NCBI GenBank assembly: GCA_018713365.1
Contig: DVOU01000005.1
Location: 1 to 25,007, forward strand
Origin: Pullichristensenella excrementipullorum
GTDB taxonomy: Bacteria > Bacillota > Clostridia > Christensenellales > Aristaeellaceae
Length of the DNA stretch: 25,007 nt
Direction of reading: 5' to 3'
Shown here: piece by piece, positions 1 to 6,615 of the stretch
Numbering within the stretch: position 1 is the first letter of the stretch
Layout of the letters: every line of letters starts with the position of its first letter
Translations under genes and position numbers: made by a program
The notes under the pieces: model-generated
What the model was told of the DNA's origin: nothing
The model's input: only the letters and a program-made list of their open reading frames with translations
The model's database searches: none

Positions 1-904
1 AGAGCATCACCAGCACCATCGTCGAGAGGATGCAGATGTTGCCCAGGCCGACCGCGTTCTGCTTCATGCGGTACATCATGCCGGAAACGGAGATGAAGTG
101 TTCCGGCTGGTAATAGTAATGTCGGTTCCGCTTCAGCAATTTCAAAACGGCGATGCTGCCGGCGGTGAACAGGCAGTAGGTGCCGATGATGACCAGCACC
201 ACGGCCACGAAGAAGAACATCAGCGCTTCCAGAGGGTTCTGGATGGTCACGGCCATCAAGTAACCCGCGCCCAGCGTCAGGACGCCGATGAGTACCAGCA
301 GCCACTTGGCCTTTGGTTCACGCTCGCCCACCTTGTCGCCGCGCAGAAGTTCCACGGGGCTGGCAAAGTGTACCAGACGGATGTTGTTGAGCAGGATGAG
401 CAGGAAGATCGCCGCGAAGATGAAAAGCGTGATCAGCGCCGCCTTCAGGGAGAACGTCAGCCCAAAGGCCACGTCAAAGTCAAGCAGCTTCAGCAAAAAC
501 AGAAGCACCAATTTGGAGAGCGCCACGCCCAGCGCCAGACCAACGACCGCGCTGAACAGCCCCACGAACAGCGTTTCAAAAAACATCATCTTCGCCAGAT
601 GTTTTTTCTCCATGCCCAGCACGTTGAGCAGGCCGAATTCCTTGCGCCGCCGCTTGGTGAGGAAGCTCGAGGTGTAAAAGAGGAAGATGACCGCGAAGAT
701 GGTCACCACGAAGCTGCCCAATACCAGCGTCGAGCGGATGGTGATCTCGCCGCGCGTACCCGTGAGGCCGGGATCCTCCGGGAGCATGTAGAGGATGTAG
801 GTCATGGCCACGGTGAATACACAGGAGAGGATGTAGGGAATATACGTCCGCGCGTTTTTGCGGATGTTGTCAAGCGCCAGCCGCGCGTAGAAGAGTTTAC
901 GCAT
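1..904 (-). CDS. BceB-like ABC transporter permease (partial, C-terminus beyond window)
   Basis: This is the membrane subunit of a Bce-type (peptide-7-exporter family) transporter, which handles cell-wall-active peptide antibiotics and signals to a partner histidine kinase. About 301 N-terminal residues are visible. Reading the minus strand from the ATG at 904 gives MRKLFYARLALDNIRKN and then TYIPYIL, the characteristic N-terminus of this family. A first membrane helix follows, then an FtsX-like block with SSFLTKRRRKEFGLLNVLGM and several long hydrophobic stretches. Full-length BceB proteins have about 600-670 residues and ten helices, so roughly half is missing, including most of the extracellular sensor domain. 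The start overlaps the stop of the ATPase gene by 8 bases, so the two are translationally coupled. The family assignment is confident; the substrate cannot be told from the sequence. Confidence 0.88.
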   Translation of the reverse strand, partial: MRKLFYARLALDNIRKNARTYIPYILSCVFTVAMTYILYMLPEDPGLTGTRGEITIRSTLVLGSFVVTIFAVIFLFYTSSFLTKRRRKEFGLLNVLGMEKKHLAKMMFFETLFVGLFSAVVGLALGVALSKLVLLFLLKLLDFDVAFGLTFSLKAALITLFIFAAIFLLILLNNIRLVHFASPVELLRGDKVGEREPKAKWLLVLIGVLTLGAGYLMAVTIQNPLEALMFFFVAVVLVIIGTYCLFTAGSIAVLKLLKRNRHYYYQPEHFISVSGMMYRMKQNAVGLGNICILSTMVLVML

Positions 905-1694
905 GGTAGGAAACCTCCATGCCGGCAAATTCGCCCTGCGGCTCGGGGCTGGAAAGGGCGTTCATGGCGTCGAGTATGCGCTGGTAGAACTCATGTTCCG
1001 CCGCACCGCCGCGGTAGAGCTGGTGGAACACCACGCCGTCGCGCAGAAACAGCACCCTGCCCGCGTGGCTGGCGGCCTTGACCGAATGCGTGACCATGAG
1101 GATGGTCTGCCCATCGCGGTTGATCTCGCCAAAGAGGTTGAGCAGCGAATCGGTGGCACGGGAATCGAGCGCGCCGGTCGGCTCGTCGGCCAGCAGAAGC
1201 TGCGGGGAAGTGATCAGCGCCCGCGCCACCGCCGTGCGCTGCTTTTCGCCGCCGGAGATTTCGTAAGGGTACTTGGCAAGCAGTTTGTCGATGCCCAGCT
1301 TGCGCGCCAGCGGCTTGATGAGCAGCGACATGTCGTCGGCGGACATGCGCTTGAGTACCAGCGGCAGGTAGATGTTGTCGCGCACGCTGAAGGTGTCCAG
1401 CAGGTTGAACTCCTGAAACACAAAGCCGAGGTTGTCGCGGCGGAAGGCGGCCAGCTCCTTTTCCGGGATGTCGGTCAGCTTGCGGTCGCCCAGCCAGACC
1501 TCGCCGCTGGTGGGCTTGTCCAGCGCCGCCAGTATGTTGAGCAGCGTCGTCTTGCCCGAGCCGCTCTCGCCCATGATGGCGACGTACTCGCCCCGCTCCA
1601 CGGAAAAGGAAACGTTGGCCAAAGCCTGTACGTGATGCGCGCCAAAGCGCGTGGTATACACCTTTTTCAGATTGTTCGCCCGAAGAATGGTCAT
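897..1694 (-). CDS. BceA-like ABC transporter ATP-binding protein
   Basis: ATPase subunit (265 aa) of the Bce-type peptide antibiotic transporter, acting at the cytoplasmic face with the permease downstream. Visible motifs in order: Walker A GESGSGKT (42-49), Q-loop FQEFN (93-97), signature ISGGEKQR (146-153), Walker B LLLADEP (166-172), D-loop GALDS and switch His203. The closely related LolD/MacB/BceA group shares the ISGGE form of the signature. I chose the ATG at 1694 because AAGGAGGTTTCC precedes it by about 4 bases. A longer reading upstream runs across the operator and promoter and has no ribosome binding site. It shares an 8-base overlap with the permease. The histidine kinase lies upstream on the same strand, separated by 195 bases that hold a promoter and a BceR-type operator. 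Confidence 0.93.
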   Translation of the reverse strand: MTILRANNLKKVYTTRFGAHHVQALANVSFSVERGEYVAIMGESGSGKTTLLNILAALDKPTSGEVWLGDRKLTDIPEKELAAFRRDNLGFVFQEFNLLDTFSVRDNIYLPLVLKRMSADDMSLLIKPLARKLGIDKLLAKYPYEISGGEKQRTAVARALITSPQLLLADEPTGALDSRATDSLLNLFGEINRDGQTILMVTHSVKAASHAGRVLFLRDGVVFHQLYRGGAAEHEFYQRILDAMNALSSPEPQGEFAGMEVSYHA

Positions 1695-1723
1695 GTGGGA
1701 AACCTCCTTGAGAAGATGTATAC

Positions 1724-1753
1724 AGCATAGCACGCCCCAAAGGCCGCTGCCAT
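1724..1753 (-). promoter_or_regulatory. Candidate promoter of the bceAB-like genes
   Basis: On the minus strand, an extended -10 (TGC plus TATGCT, 1724-1729) lies 18 bases from ATGGCA (1748-1753, 4 of 6 matches to TTGACA). The -35 is weak, as expected for an activator-dependent promoter. The palindromic operator lies immediately upstream. Confidence 0.5.
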
Positions 1754-1758
1754 AACTT

Positions 1759-1802
1759 AACCTTACATTTTGGCCTCCAACCTTACATTTTTGTAAGGTT
1801 GG
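1759..1802 (-). promoter_or_regulatory. BceR-type operator: palindrome plus an upstream-repeated half-site
   Basis: Arms CCAACCTTACA (1777-1787) and TGTAAGGTTGG (1792-1802) form a perfect 11-bp inverted repeat around TTTT. The core TTACA-N4-TGTAA matches the motif described for BceR-like response regulators. The 13-mer AACCTTACATTTT occurs twice (1759-1771 and 1779-1791), exactly 20 bases apart, i.e. about two helical turns. That places a full site and a half-site on the same face, directly upstream of the -35. Confidence 0.72.
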
Positions 1803-1859
1803 GACGGGGAACGCCATTTGAGACGCGCGGAAAAGGCGTTTTGTTCCAAAAACACGCAA

Positions 1860-1877
1860 AGCGCCCGCAGGGACGCT
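1860..1877 (-). terminator. Weak hairpin after the histidine kinase gene
   Basis: On the minus strand, AGCGTCCC and GGGCGCT pair with one bulged base around TGC. A T-rich stretch follows (TTTGCGTGTTTTT). The hairpin sits just after the kinase stop. It is an imperfect intrinsic terminator, consistent with separate transcription of the transporter genes. Confidence 0.4.
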
Positions 1878-1889
1878 CTGCCGCAAAGG

Positions 1890-2858
1890 TCATTCCGAAA
1901 GCTCGGGGCGCTTTAAGGAGATATGCACGCGCGTGCCGCCGCCGGGACGGGCGTCGATGTGTATCGAATGCCCGAGCATGGTCAGCACCCGCCGCGTGAG
2001 ATAGAGGCCGATGCCGGTGGACTTGCGGTCTGTGCGGCCATTGTAGCCGGTATAGCCGCGCTCGAACACGCGCGGCAAATCTTCCGGGGCGATGCCGATG
2101 CCCGTGTCGGCGATGACCAGATGGTCGTTTTCCACGTACATGGAGATGGAACCCTCGGGCGTGTACTTGACGGCGTTGGAAAGCAGCTGCTCCACGCAGA
2201 AGCCGAACCACTTTTCATCCGTCAGCACCTGCCGGCCGGTCGGCTGTATCTCCAGCCGCAGCCCCTGATGGATAAAGAAGCGGGCGTACTTGCGGGCGGC
2301 GGCGCGCAGGATGGTGTCCAGATCGCAGGGGCGCAGTACAAGGTCGTTGACGTCGCTCTCCAAACGTATATAGGAAAGAAGCATATCCACGTACTGTTCG
2401 ATCTTGAAAAGCTCGCGCGAAGCCTCGCCGTCCTCGTCCACCAGCAGGTGCATGGCGGCGATGGGCGTCTTGATCTGATGCGCCCAGAGGGTGTAGTAGT
2501 CGCGCATGTCGCTCATGGCGGCATCCGAGCGGGACACCACATGGGCGCGGTCGTCCCAGAGCGCGCGCAGCGCCGCCTGATAGTCCCGCTCGATGCGGTC
2601 GGCGGGGGAGGGCATGCCGTCCAGCCCCAAAGAAACGTTTTTGCGCAGCCGCTCCAGCGCCAGATGGCGCGCGCGGAAGCGGGAGAAGTCTATCCCCGCC
2701 AGCACGACAAAGGCTATCAGACACAGCCCGCAGGCGTACAGCACCGCCTCCACCGGCAGCTGGTAGAGGGAAAACACCAGCGCGAACAAAAGGACGCAGA
2801 CGGCAAAGAACACCGCGCCCTTGCGGTGCAGCTGCAGATATTGAATGAGCAGGCGCAT
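1890..2858 (-). CDS. BceS-like intramembrane-sensing histidine kinase
   Basis: Sensor kinase of 322 aa. Two adjacent helices (about 15-33 and 37-56) are separated by only a few residues, so there is no extracellular sensor domain. This is the intramembrane-sensing design that relies on the BceAB transporter to detect the drug. The phospho-acceptor His127 lies in HQIKTPIAAMHLL. ATP-binding motifs are EQLLSNAVKYTPEG (N228), DTGIGI (251-256), RVFERGYTG and STGIGLYL (280-287). I chose the ATG at 2858 because it begins the first membrane segment and lies just after a TGGTATAAT box; a longer reading would run into the divergent MATE gene. In typical loci a bceR response regulator precedes the kinase, but none is present here. 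It is transcribed divergently from the MATE gene. Confidence 0.9.
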   Translation of the reverse strand: MRLLIQYLQLHRKGAVFFAVCVLLFALVFSLYQLPVEAVLYACGLCLIAFVVLAGIDFSRFRARHLALERLRKNVSLGLDGMPSPADRIERDYQAALRALWDDRAHVVSRSDAAMSDMRDYYTLWAHQIKTPIAAMHLLVDEDGEASRELFKIEQYVDMLLSYIRLESDVNDLVLRPCDLDTILRAAARKYARFFIHQGLRLEIQPTGRQVLTDEKWFGFCVEQLLSNAVKYTPEGSISMYVENDHLVIADTGIGIAPEDLPRVFERGYTGYNGRTDRKSTGIGLYLTRRVLTMLGHSIHIDARPGGGTRVHISLKRPELSE

Positions 2859-2869
2859 AGCATCACCAG

Positions 2870-2900
2870 AACGATTATACCATGCCGCGCCCGCGCGCAC
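2870..2900 (-). promoter_or_regulatory. Candidate promoter of the histidine kinase gene
   Basis: The minus strand carries an extended -10, TGG followed by TATAAT (about 2873-2881). A weak TTGTGC -35 lies 17 bases upstream. The transcript would start only about ten bases before the ATG, giving a very short leader with no clear Shine-Dalgarno sequence. Confidence 0.5.
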
Positions 2901-2915
2901 AAGCAAAGAAAATGC

Positions 2916-2944
2916 TTGCGCGGCACAGCAAAACCGTGTACAAT
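2916..2944 (+). promoter_or_regulatory. Candidate promoter of the first MATE gene
   Basis: TTGCGC (2916-2921), a 17-base spacer, then TACAAT (2939-2944). It lies back to back with the kinase promoter. Transcription would begin near 2951. Confidence 0.5.
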
Positions 2945-2967
2945 ACCAGAGGAAGCCTTTGCAAAGG

Positions 2968-4386
2968 ATGGGATGCGCCTTGATACCGCGCCTGCGCGCC
3001 AAACTGCGCGAATACTGGCCGCTGACGGCGGCGCTTTTGACCTTGTCCTGGCCGGTGATGCTGGAAAACGCCATGCAGACGCTGGTGCAATATGTGGACA
3101 CCGCCATGGTCGGCGTGCTGGGCGCGCAGGCCTCCGCCGCCGTGGGCCTGACCGGCTCGGTCACGTGGCTGGTCAACGGCGTGTTCTTCGCCGCCGGCAT
3201 CGGCGCCCTGGCGGTCATCTCCCGCGCGCTGGGGGCGAAGGACGGCCGCACCGCCCGCGAGACGGCGGGGCAGTCCGTACTCATCGCCCTCGCGGCCGGC
3301 GCGGTGATGTGCGCCGTGACGCTGCTGGTGTCGCCCGCGCTCCCGGGATGGCTCAACGCGGAGGAAGAGATCAAGGCCGACGCCACGGCCTATTTCAGCA
3401 TCATCTGCATGCCGATGCTCTTCCGCGCCGCCTCCATCATCTTCGGCTCCGTGCTGCGCGCGGCGGGGGATACGCGCACGCCGATGCTGGCCAACGCCGC
3501 CATGAACGGCTTCAACGTCATCATGAACTTCTTTCTCATCTACCCGACGCGGGAGATGCGCGTCCTCGGCCTGACCTTCACCATGCCCGGCGCGGGTCTG
3601 GGCGTGAGCGGCGCGGCCATCGCCACGGCACTGTCCTACGTGCTGGGCGGCGTGCTGATCACCGTGGTGATGTGGAAAAACCCCGCCGTCTCGCCGCGCG
3701 ACGGCATGCTCCGGCCCAATGGCCGCGCGATGAAGAACTGCCTGCGCGTCGCGGTGCCCGTGGCGCTGGCGCGCCTGACCACCTCGGCGGGGCACGTGGT
3801 CTTCGCCGGGCTGGTGGCGACGCTGGGCACGGTCAGTCTGGCCGCGCACTCCATCGCCCTTACCGCCGAACAGGCGTTCTATATCCCGGTGCTGGGCATC
3901 AACACCGCCGCGGCCACGCTCACCGGCAACGCGCTGGGGGAGAAGGACGCCCGCAAGCTGGACATGGTCGGCCGCAGCACCATCGTCGTGACCCTCATCA
4001 TGATGAGTATTACCGGCGGCCTGCTCTTCCTCTTCGCCCCGCAGGTGATGGGCATCTTTTCACCCGACGCGCGGGTGGTAACGCAGGGCACGGCCATCTT
4101 GCGCCTCGTGGCCCTCTCCGAGCCCATCTTCGGCATCGCCATCGGCGTGGAGGGCATGTTGCAGGGCGCGGGGGACACGATGATCCCCTTCGTCATCACC
4201 ACGGCTACCATGTGGATGGTGCGCATCCTCGGCACGGTGCTGGTACTCAACGTTTTCCATCAGGGCCTCAACGCCGTGTGGACGTGCATGGTGGCGGAAA
4301 ACACCGTGCGCGGCGTGCTTTACCTCGTCCGCTATCTGCGCGGGCGCTGGAAACCGCCGGAGTTCCGCGTCAAGGCGGCGCTGTGA
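2968..4386 (+). CDS. MATE family efflux transporter
   Basis: Cation-coupled multidrug or metabolite exporter of the MATE family, DinF/NorM-like, 472 aa and polytopic with about 12 helices. The N-terminal block LSWPVMLENAMQTLVQYVDT and the internal repeat IALTAEQAFYIPVLGINTAA are typical, as is GAGDTMIPFVITT near the C-terminal half. The ATG at 2968 is taken as the start. An in-frame TTG at 2980, preceded by AAAGGATGGG, is a real alternative, because the GAGGAAG at 2949-2955 lies almost on the predicted transcription start. The gene converges on a second MATE gene, with a shared terminator between them. The two proteins are clearly different members of the family, not a recent duplicate. Substrate unknown. 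Confidence 0.9.
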   Translation: MGCALIPRLRAKLREYWPLTAALLTLSWPVMLENAMQTLVQYVDTAMVGVLGAQASAAVGLTGSVTWLVNGVFFAAGIGALAVISRALGAKDGRTARETAGQSVLIALAAGAVMCAVTLLVSPALPGWLNAEEEIKADATAYFSIICMPMLFRAASIIFGSVLRAAGDTRTPMLANAAMNGFNVIMNFFLIYPTREMRVLGLTFTMPGAGLGVSGAAIATALSYVLGGVLITVVMWKNPAVSPRDGMLRPNGRAMKNCLRVAVPVALARLTTSAGHVVFAGLVATLGTVSLAAHSIALTAEQAFYIPVLGINTAAATLTGNALGEKDARKLDMVGRSTIVVTLIMMSITGGLLFLFAPQVMGIFSPDARVVTQGTAILRLVALSEPIFGIAIGVEGMLQGAGDTMIPFVITTATMWMVRILGTVLVLNVFHQGLNAVWTCMVAENTVRGVLYLVRYLRGRWKPPEFRVKAAL

Positions 4387-4396
4387 GCCCATACAA

Positions 4397-4431
4397 AAAG
4401 CCCCTTTCGGCATGGAGTCGAAAGGGGCTTT
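4397..4431. terminator. Bidirectional terminator between the two MATE genes
   Basis: Thirteen-base arms AAAGCCCCTTTCG (4397-4409) and CGAAAGGGGCTTT (4419-4431) pair perfectly. A-rich flanks on the left and TTTT on the right (4435-4438) let it work for both converging genes. Confidence 0.85.
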
Positions 4432-4436
4432 CGGTT

Positions 4437-5774
4437 TTACTGCGCCTTTGCCGTCACGCAGCGGCGGTAGACGATCACGGATATGATGGCGGCCACGACC
4501 TCCGAGATCCAGAAGGCGTTCCACACGCCGTAGACGCCGAAGAAGCGGCTGAGGATAAAGGCCACGGGGATGATGACCACCGTGTAGCGGAACAGGGAGA
4601 TGATGAGCGAGGGCGTGCCCATGCCCAGCCCCTCGAGCGCGCCCGAGGAGGTGACCGACACCGCCGAGACGATGAAGCCGGCGCTGATGATGCGCAATGC
4701 CGTTGCGCCCGCTTCGATGGTCGCCGGGTCTTCGGCGAACAGCCCCATCAGCCATTTCGGGGCGGCGAGGAACAGCGCCGTGCCCACGACCATGATGCAG
4801 GCGCTCATCAGAAGCACCAGGTCGTAGATGCGCTTGACGCGCGCGTGTTCGCCCGCGCCGTAGTTGTAGCCGATCAGCGGCCGCATGCCCTGCACGATGC
4901 CGTTGGCGGTGAGGTAGAGGAAGGTCTGGAGCTTATAGTACACGCCCAGCGCCAGTATGTACGCCTGCCCAAAGGCCGCGAGGATGGCGTTCAGCGCCGA
5001 GATGAGGATGGAAGGCAGGGCGAGGTTGAGCGTCGCCGGCACGCCCACGGCATACAGCCGTTGCACCATCGTCCCTTTAGGGCGGAGGAACTTGCGGCGC
5101 ACGCGCACGCGCAGCGGACGAACTTGGTAGGCAACGAGGTAGATGACCAGCGAGAGCGTCTGGCCGATGCCCGTGGCCAACGCCGCGCCCTCGATGCCCA
5201 TTTTCGGGAAGGGGCCGATGCCGTAGATCATCATCGGGTCGAGGATGATGTTGGCGATGCAGCCGCAGAGCATGGCAATCATCGTCAGCCGCATGCTGCC
5301 CACGGCCTGAAAGAGCTTTTCATAGAACATGCCAAGGGAAATGACCGGCGCGAAGGCGAAGGCCACCGTGGCGTAGCGCACGCCCAGATCGACCACAGCC
5401 TGCGAATCGCTGTACAGCGGCAAAAAGCGCGGCATGAGGAAGATGCAGCCCGCCGCCAAAATCAGCCCGTGGATCAGCGAGAGCGTCAGCCCCTGCGAGG
5501 CGGCGCGGTCGGCGCGTTCCAGCTCGTTCGCGCCCAGATGATAGGCGATCACGGCGTTGACGCCGATGCCAAAGCCGATGGTCACAGCGTTGATGAGGTT
5601 TTGGATGGGAAACACCAGAGAAAGCGCTGTGATCGCGTCCTCGCTGATGCGGGAGATGAACCAGCTGTCCACGATGTTGTAGAGCGAGTTGACCAGCATG
5701 GAGATCACCATCGGCAGCGCCATGGAGATCAGCAGCGGGAACACGGGCCTTTCCTTCATAAAGCGGTCGTCCAT
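4437..5774 (-). CDS. MATE family efflux transporter with a long regulatory leader
   Basis: Second MATE exporter, 445 aa, about 12 membrane helices. The N-terminus FPLLISMALPMVISMLVNSL followed by YNIVDSWFIS is the hallmark of the MepA-like subfamily common in Clostridia, whose members export drugs and other small organic cations. Other typical segments are GFGIGVNAVIAYHLGAN and GMRPLIGYNYGAGEH. The ATG at 5774 is supported by GGACAGGAGG placed five bases upstream; an upstream in-frame codon has no ribosome binding site. A strong promoter lies more than 100 bases upstream, and a terminator-like hairpin stands between promoter and gene, so expression is probably conditional. Converges on the first MATE gene. 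Confidence 0.91.
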   Translation of the reverse strand: MDDRFMKERPVFPLLISMALPMVISMLVNSLYNIVDSWFISRISEDAITALSLVFPIQNLINAVTIGFGIGVNAVIAYHLGANELERADRAASQGLTLSLIHGLILAAGCIFLMPRFLPLYSDSQAVVDLGVRYATVAFAFAPVISLGMFYEKLFQAVGSMRLTMIAMLCGCIANIILDPMMIYGIGPFPKMGIEGAALATGIGQTLSLVIYLVAYQVRPLRVRVRRKFLRPKGTMVQRLYAVGVPATLNLALPSILISALNAILAAFGQAYILALGVYYKLQTFLYLTANGIVQGMRPLIGYNYGAGEHARVKRIYDLVLLMSACIMVVGTALFLAAPKWLMGLFAEDPATIEAGATALRIISAGFIVSAVSVTSSGALEGLGMGTPSLIISLFRYTVVIIPVAFILSRFFGVYGVWNAFWISEVVAAIISVIVYRRCVTAKAQ

Positions 5775-5890
5775 CGTAGCCTCCTGTCCGTCGCAGGCCA
5801 CAAAAAAGCCACGCCATCATTTGCATGATCGCGTGGCGAAAAGAGTCCTTGCGACTGGAAAAATCCACACAGTTTTCGGTCGGTGCATCT
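5775..5890 (-). promoter_or_regulatory. MATE gene 5' leader with mutually exclusive helices (candidate attenuator or riboswitch)
   Basis: The transcribed leader is about 110 bases. Its distal half is a complete intrinsic terminator lying before the coding region. Upstream in the RNA, UGUGUGG (plus 5865-5871) can pair with CCACGCG (plus 5830-5836), which is part of the terminator's left arm. That pairing would enclose a small AGUC/GACU hairpin (5844-5856). The two folds cannot coexist. I do not recognise a known riboswitch class. A leader-peptide mechanism is possible, but I see no convincing ribosome binding site for one. Confidence 0.5.
5802..5837 (-). terminator. Intrinsic terminator inside the MATE leader
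   Basis: On the minus strand, GCCACGC, a mismatch, then ATCAT pair with ATGAT, a mismatch, then GCGTGGC, around a GCAA loop (5808-5837). Six T residues follow (5802-5807). It is upstream of the gene it would control, about 28 bases before the start codon. Confidence 0.8.
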
Positions 5891-5919
5891 ACCATAACAC
5901 ACGGCGCGAAAGCTGTCAA
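5891..5919 (-). promoter_or_regulatory. Promoter of the second MATE gene
   Basis: A perfect TTGACA (5914-5919), a 17-base spacer and TATGGT (5891-5896) on the minus strand. This is a strong vegetative promoter, which makes the terminator in the leader meaningful. Confidence 0.8.
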
Positions 5920-5953
5920 GCGGGGGAATGCTAAATATCGCGCGCGGTATGCC

Positions 5954-6328
5954 TTACATTTTTGTGAGCGCGGGATACGGCGGCGTTTTCCATCCGCCCT
6001 TTGTGGTCACGAGGACGCGGCAGGATGGCTCTTTTTCGTCCAGCGTCAGTTCGTTGGACAAAAGTCCCTCCGCCGTCACCGCGAAGACGGTCGTCGCATC
6101 GTCGTCTGCTTCGATCTCCAGCGTTTTGCCGTTGAGGATAGGCTGGCCGTACGCCTGCGGGTCGAAATCCATGCGCGGCAGAGGATACGCCCCGGCCATG
6201 CGGCAGGAGGTATCATCCGACAGATGGTACTTTTCCATGAACGCCGCCCTGGGAAGCCCCACGACGATCCAATAGGGCACCAGCGCTGCGGCGAACTGCC
6301 GTTTGCGGCGAACGATTATTTTTCTCAT
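5954..6328 (-). CDS. Small hypothetical protein (124 aa)
   Basis: I do not recognise this family with certainty. The 124-aa protein begins MRKIIVRRKRQFAAALVPYW, with a basic N-terminal strand and a single moderately hydrophobic stretch. Beta-strand-like segments follow, including NGKTLEIEADDDATTVFAV, and the protein ends near TTKGGWKTPPYP. It has no signal peptide or clear transmembrane helix, and looks like a small all-beta domain. The ATG at 6328 has GAGAGGA about 12 bases upstream. It follows the tRNA-Lys terminator on the same strand without an obvious promoter, so it may depend on readthrough. Its last codons and stop lie in a sequence resembling the Bce operator. Real-gene status rests on the ribosome binding site and sensible composition. 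Confidence 0.6.
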   Translation of the reverse strand: MRKIIVRRKRQFAAALVPYWIVVGLPRAAFMEKYHLSDDTSCRMAGAYPLPRMDFDPQAYGQPILNGKTLEIEADDDATTVFAVTAEGLLSNELTLDEKEPSCRVLVTTKGGWKTPPYPALTKM

Positions 6329-6363
6329 AAGGAAATTACATCCTCTCACAGACAAATTGAAAA

Positions 6364-6393
6364 AAGCCTTGAAATCATTTAACTTCAAGGCTT
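6364..6393 (-). terminator. Terminator of the tRNA-Lys transcript
   Basis: On the minus strand, AAGCCTTGAA and TTCAAGGCTT form a perfect ten-base stem, continuing into six T residues. It begins three bases after the encoded CCA end of the tRNA. Confidence 0.85.
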
Positions 6394-6395
6394 GC

Positions 6396-6471
6396 TGGTA
6401 CACCCTCAGGGGCTCGAACCCTGGACACCCTGATTAAGAGTCAGGTGCTCTACCAACTGAGCTAAGGGTGC
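6396..6471 (-). tRNA. tRNA-Lys (anticodon CTT)
   Basis: Seventy-six bases with a complete cloverleaf on the minus strand. The D arm is GCTC/GAGC and the anticodon stem CCTGA/TCAGG with loop CTCTTAA (anticodon CTT). The T arm is CAGGG/CCCTG with TTCGAGC in the loop. The discriminator is A and CCA is encoded. The acceptor stem is GCACCCT/AGGGTGT, so position 1-72 is a G-U wobble instead of the usual G-C. Flanked by its own promoter and terminator, so it is a monocistronic tRNA gene. Confidence 0.96.
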
Positions 6472-6488
6472 GCGCTCAACGCTCATAT

Positions 6489-6517
6489 ATAATACCTCTT
6501 TTTGCCGGGATTGTCAA
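6489..6517 (-). promoter_or_regulatory. Promoter of tRNA-Lys
   Basis: TTGACA (6512-6517), 17-base spacer, TATTAT (6489-6494) on the minus strand; a near-consensus sigma-A promoter ending 17 bases before the tRNA. Confidence 0.85.
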
Positions 6518-6544
6518 CACTTTTGAATGTTAAAACTTTTGTCC

Positions 6545-6574
6545 GTATCCCGCCGCCCCCGATGGGGCAAACTA
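6545..6574 (+). promoter_or_regulatory. Candidate forespore (sigma-F/sigma-G) promoter of the DUF1540 gene
   Basis: GTATC (6545-6549), 15 bases, then GGGCAAACTA (6565-6574). The second element fits the sigma-F -10 pattern GGnnAnAnTR completely, and the first misses GYATA by one base. The overlapping CAAACTA also fits the sigma-G pattern CAnnMTA. No sigma-A promoter is evident on this strand. Confidence 0.5.
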
Positions 6575-6615
6575 TGGGCGTCCCCAGAGACGAATATTGC
6601 AAGGAGGTCTGCCTA

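Noticed and set aside
1..1081. Plus-strand open frame rich in Gln, His and Arg over the permease gene
   Set aside because: The minus strand gives a clean BceB-type membrane protein here; the plus frame is its shadow.
1923..5828. Very long open frame on the plus strand across the Bce and MATE genes
   Set aside because: It lies antisense or out of frame to genes with clear domains, has low-complexity Arg/His/Ala composition and no ribosome binding site. A product of high GC.
5868..5890. Short leader peptide in the MATE leader beginning with ATG at about 5887
   Set aside because: The ATG lies almost on the transcription start, with no room for a ribosome binding site.
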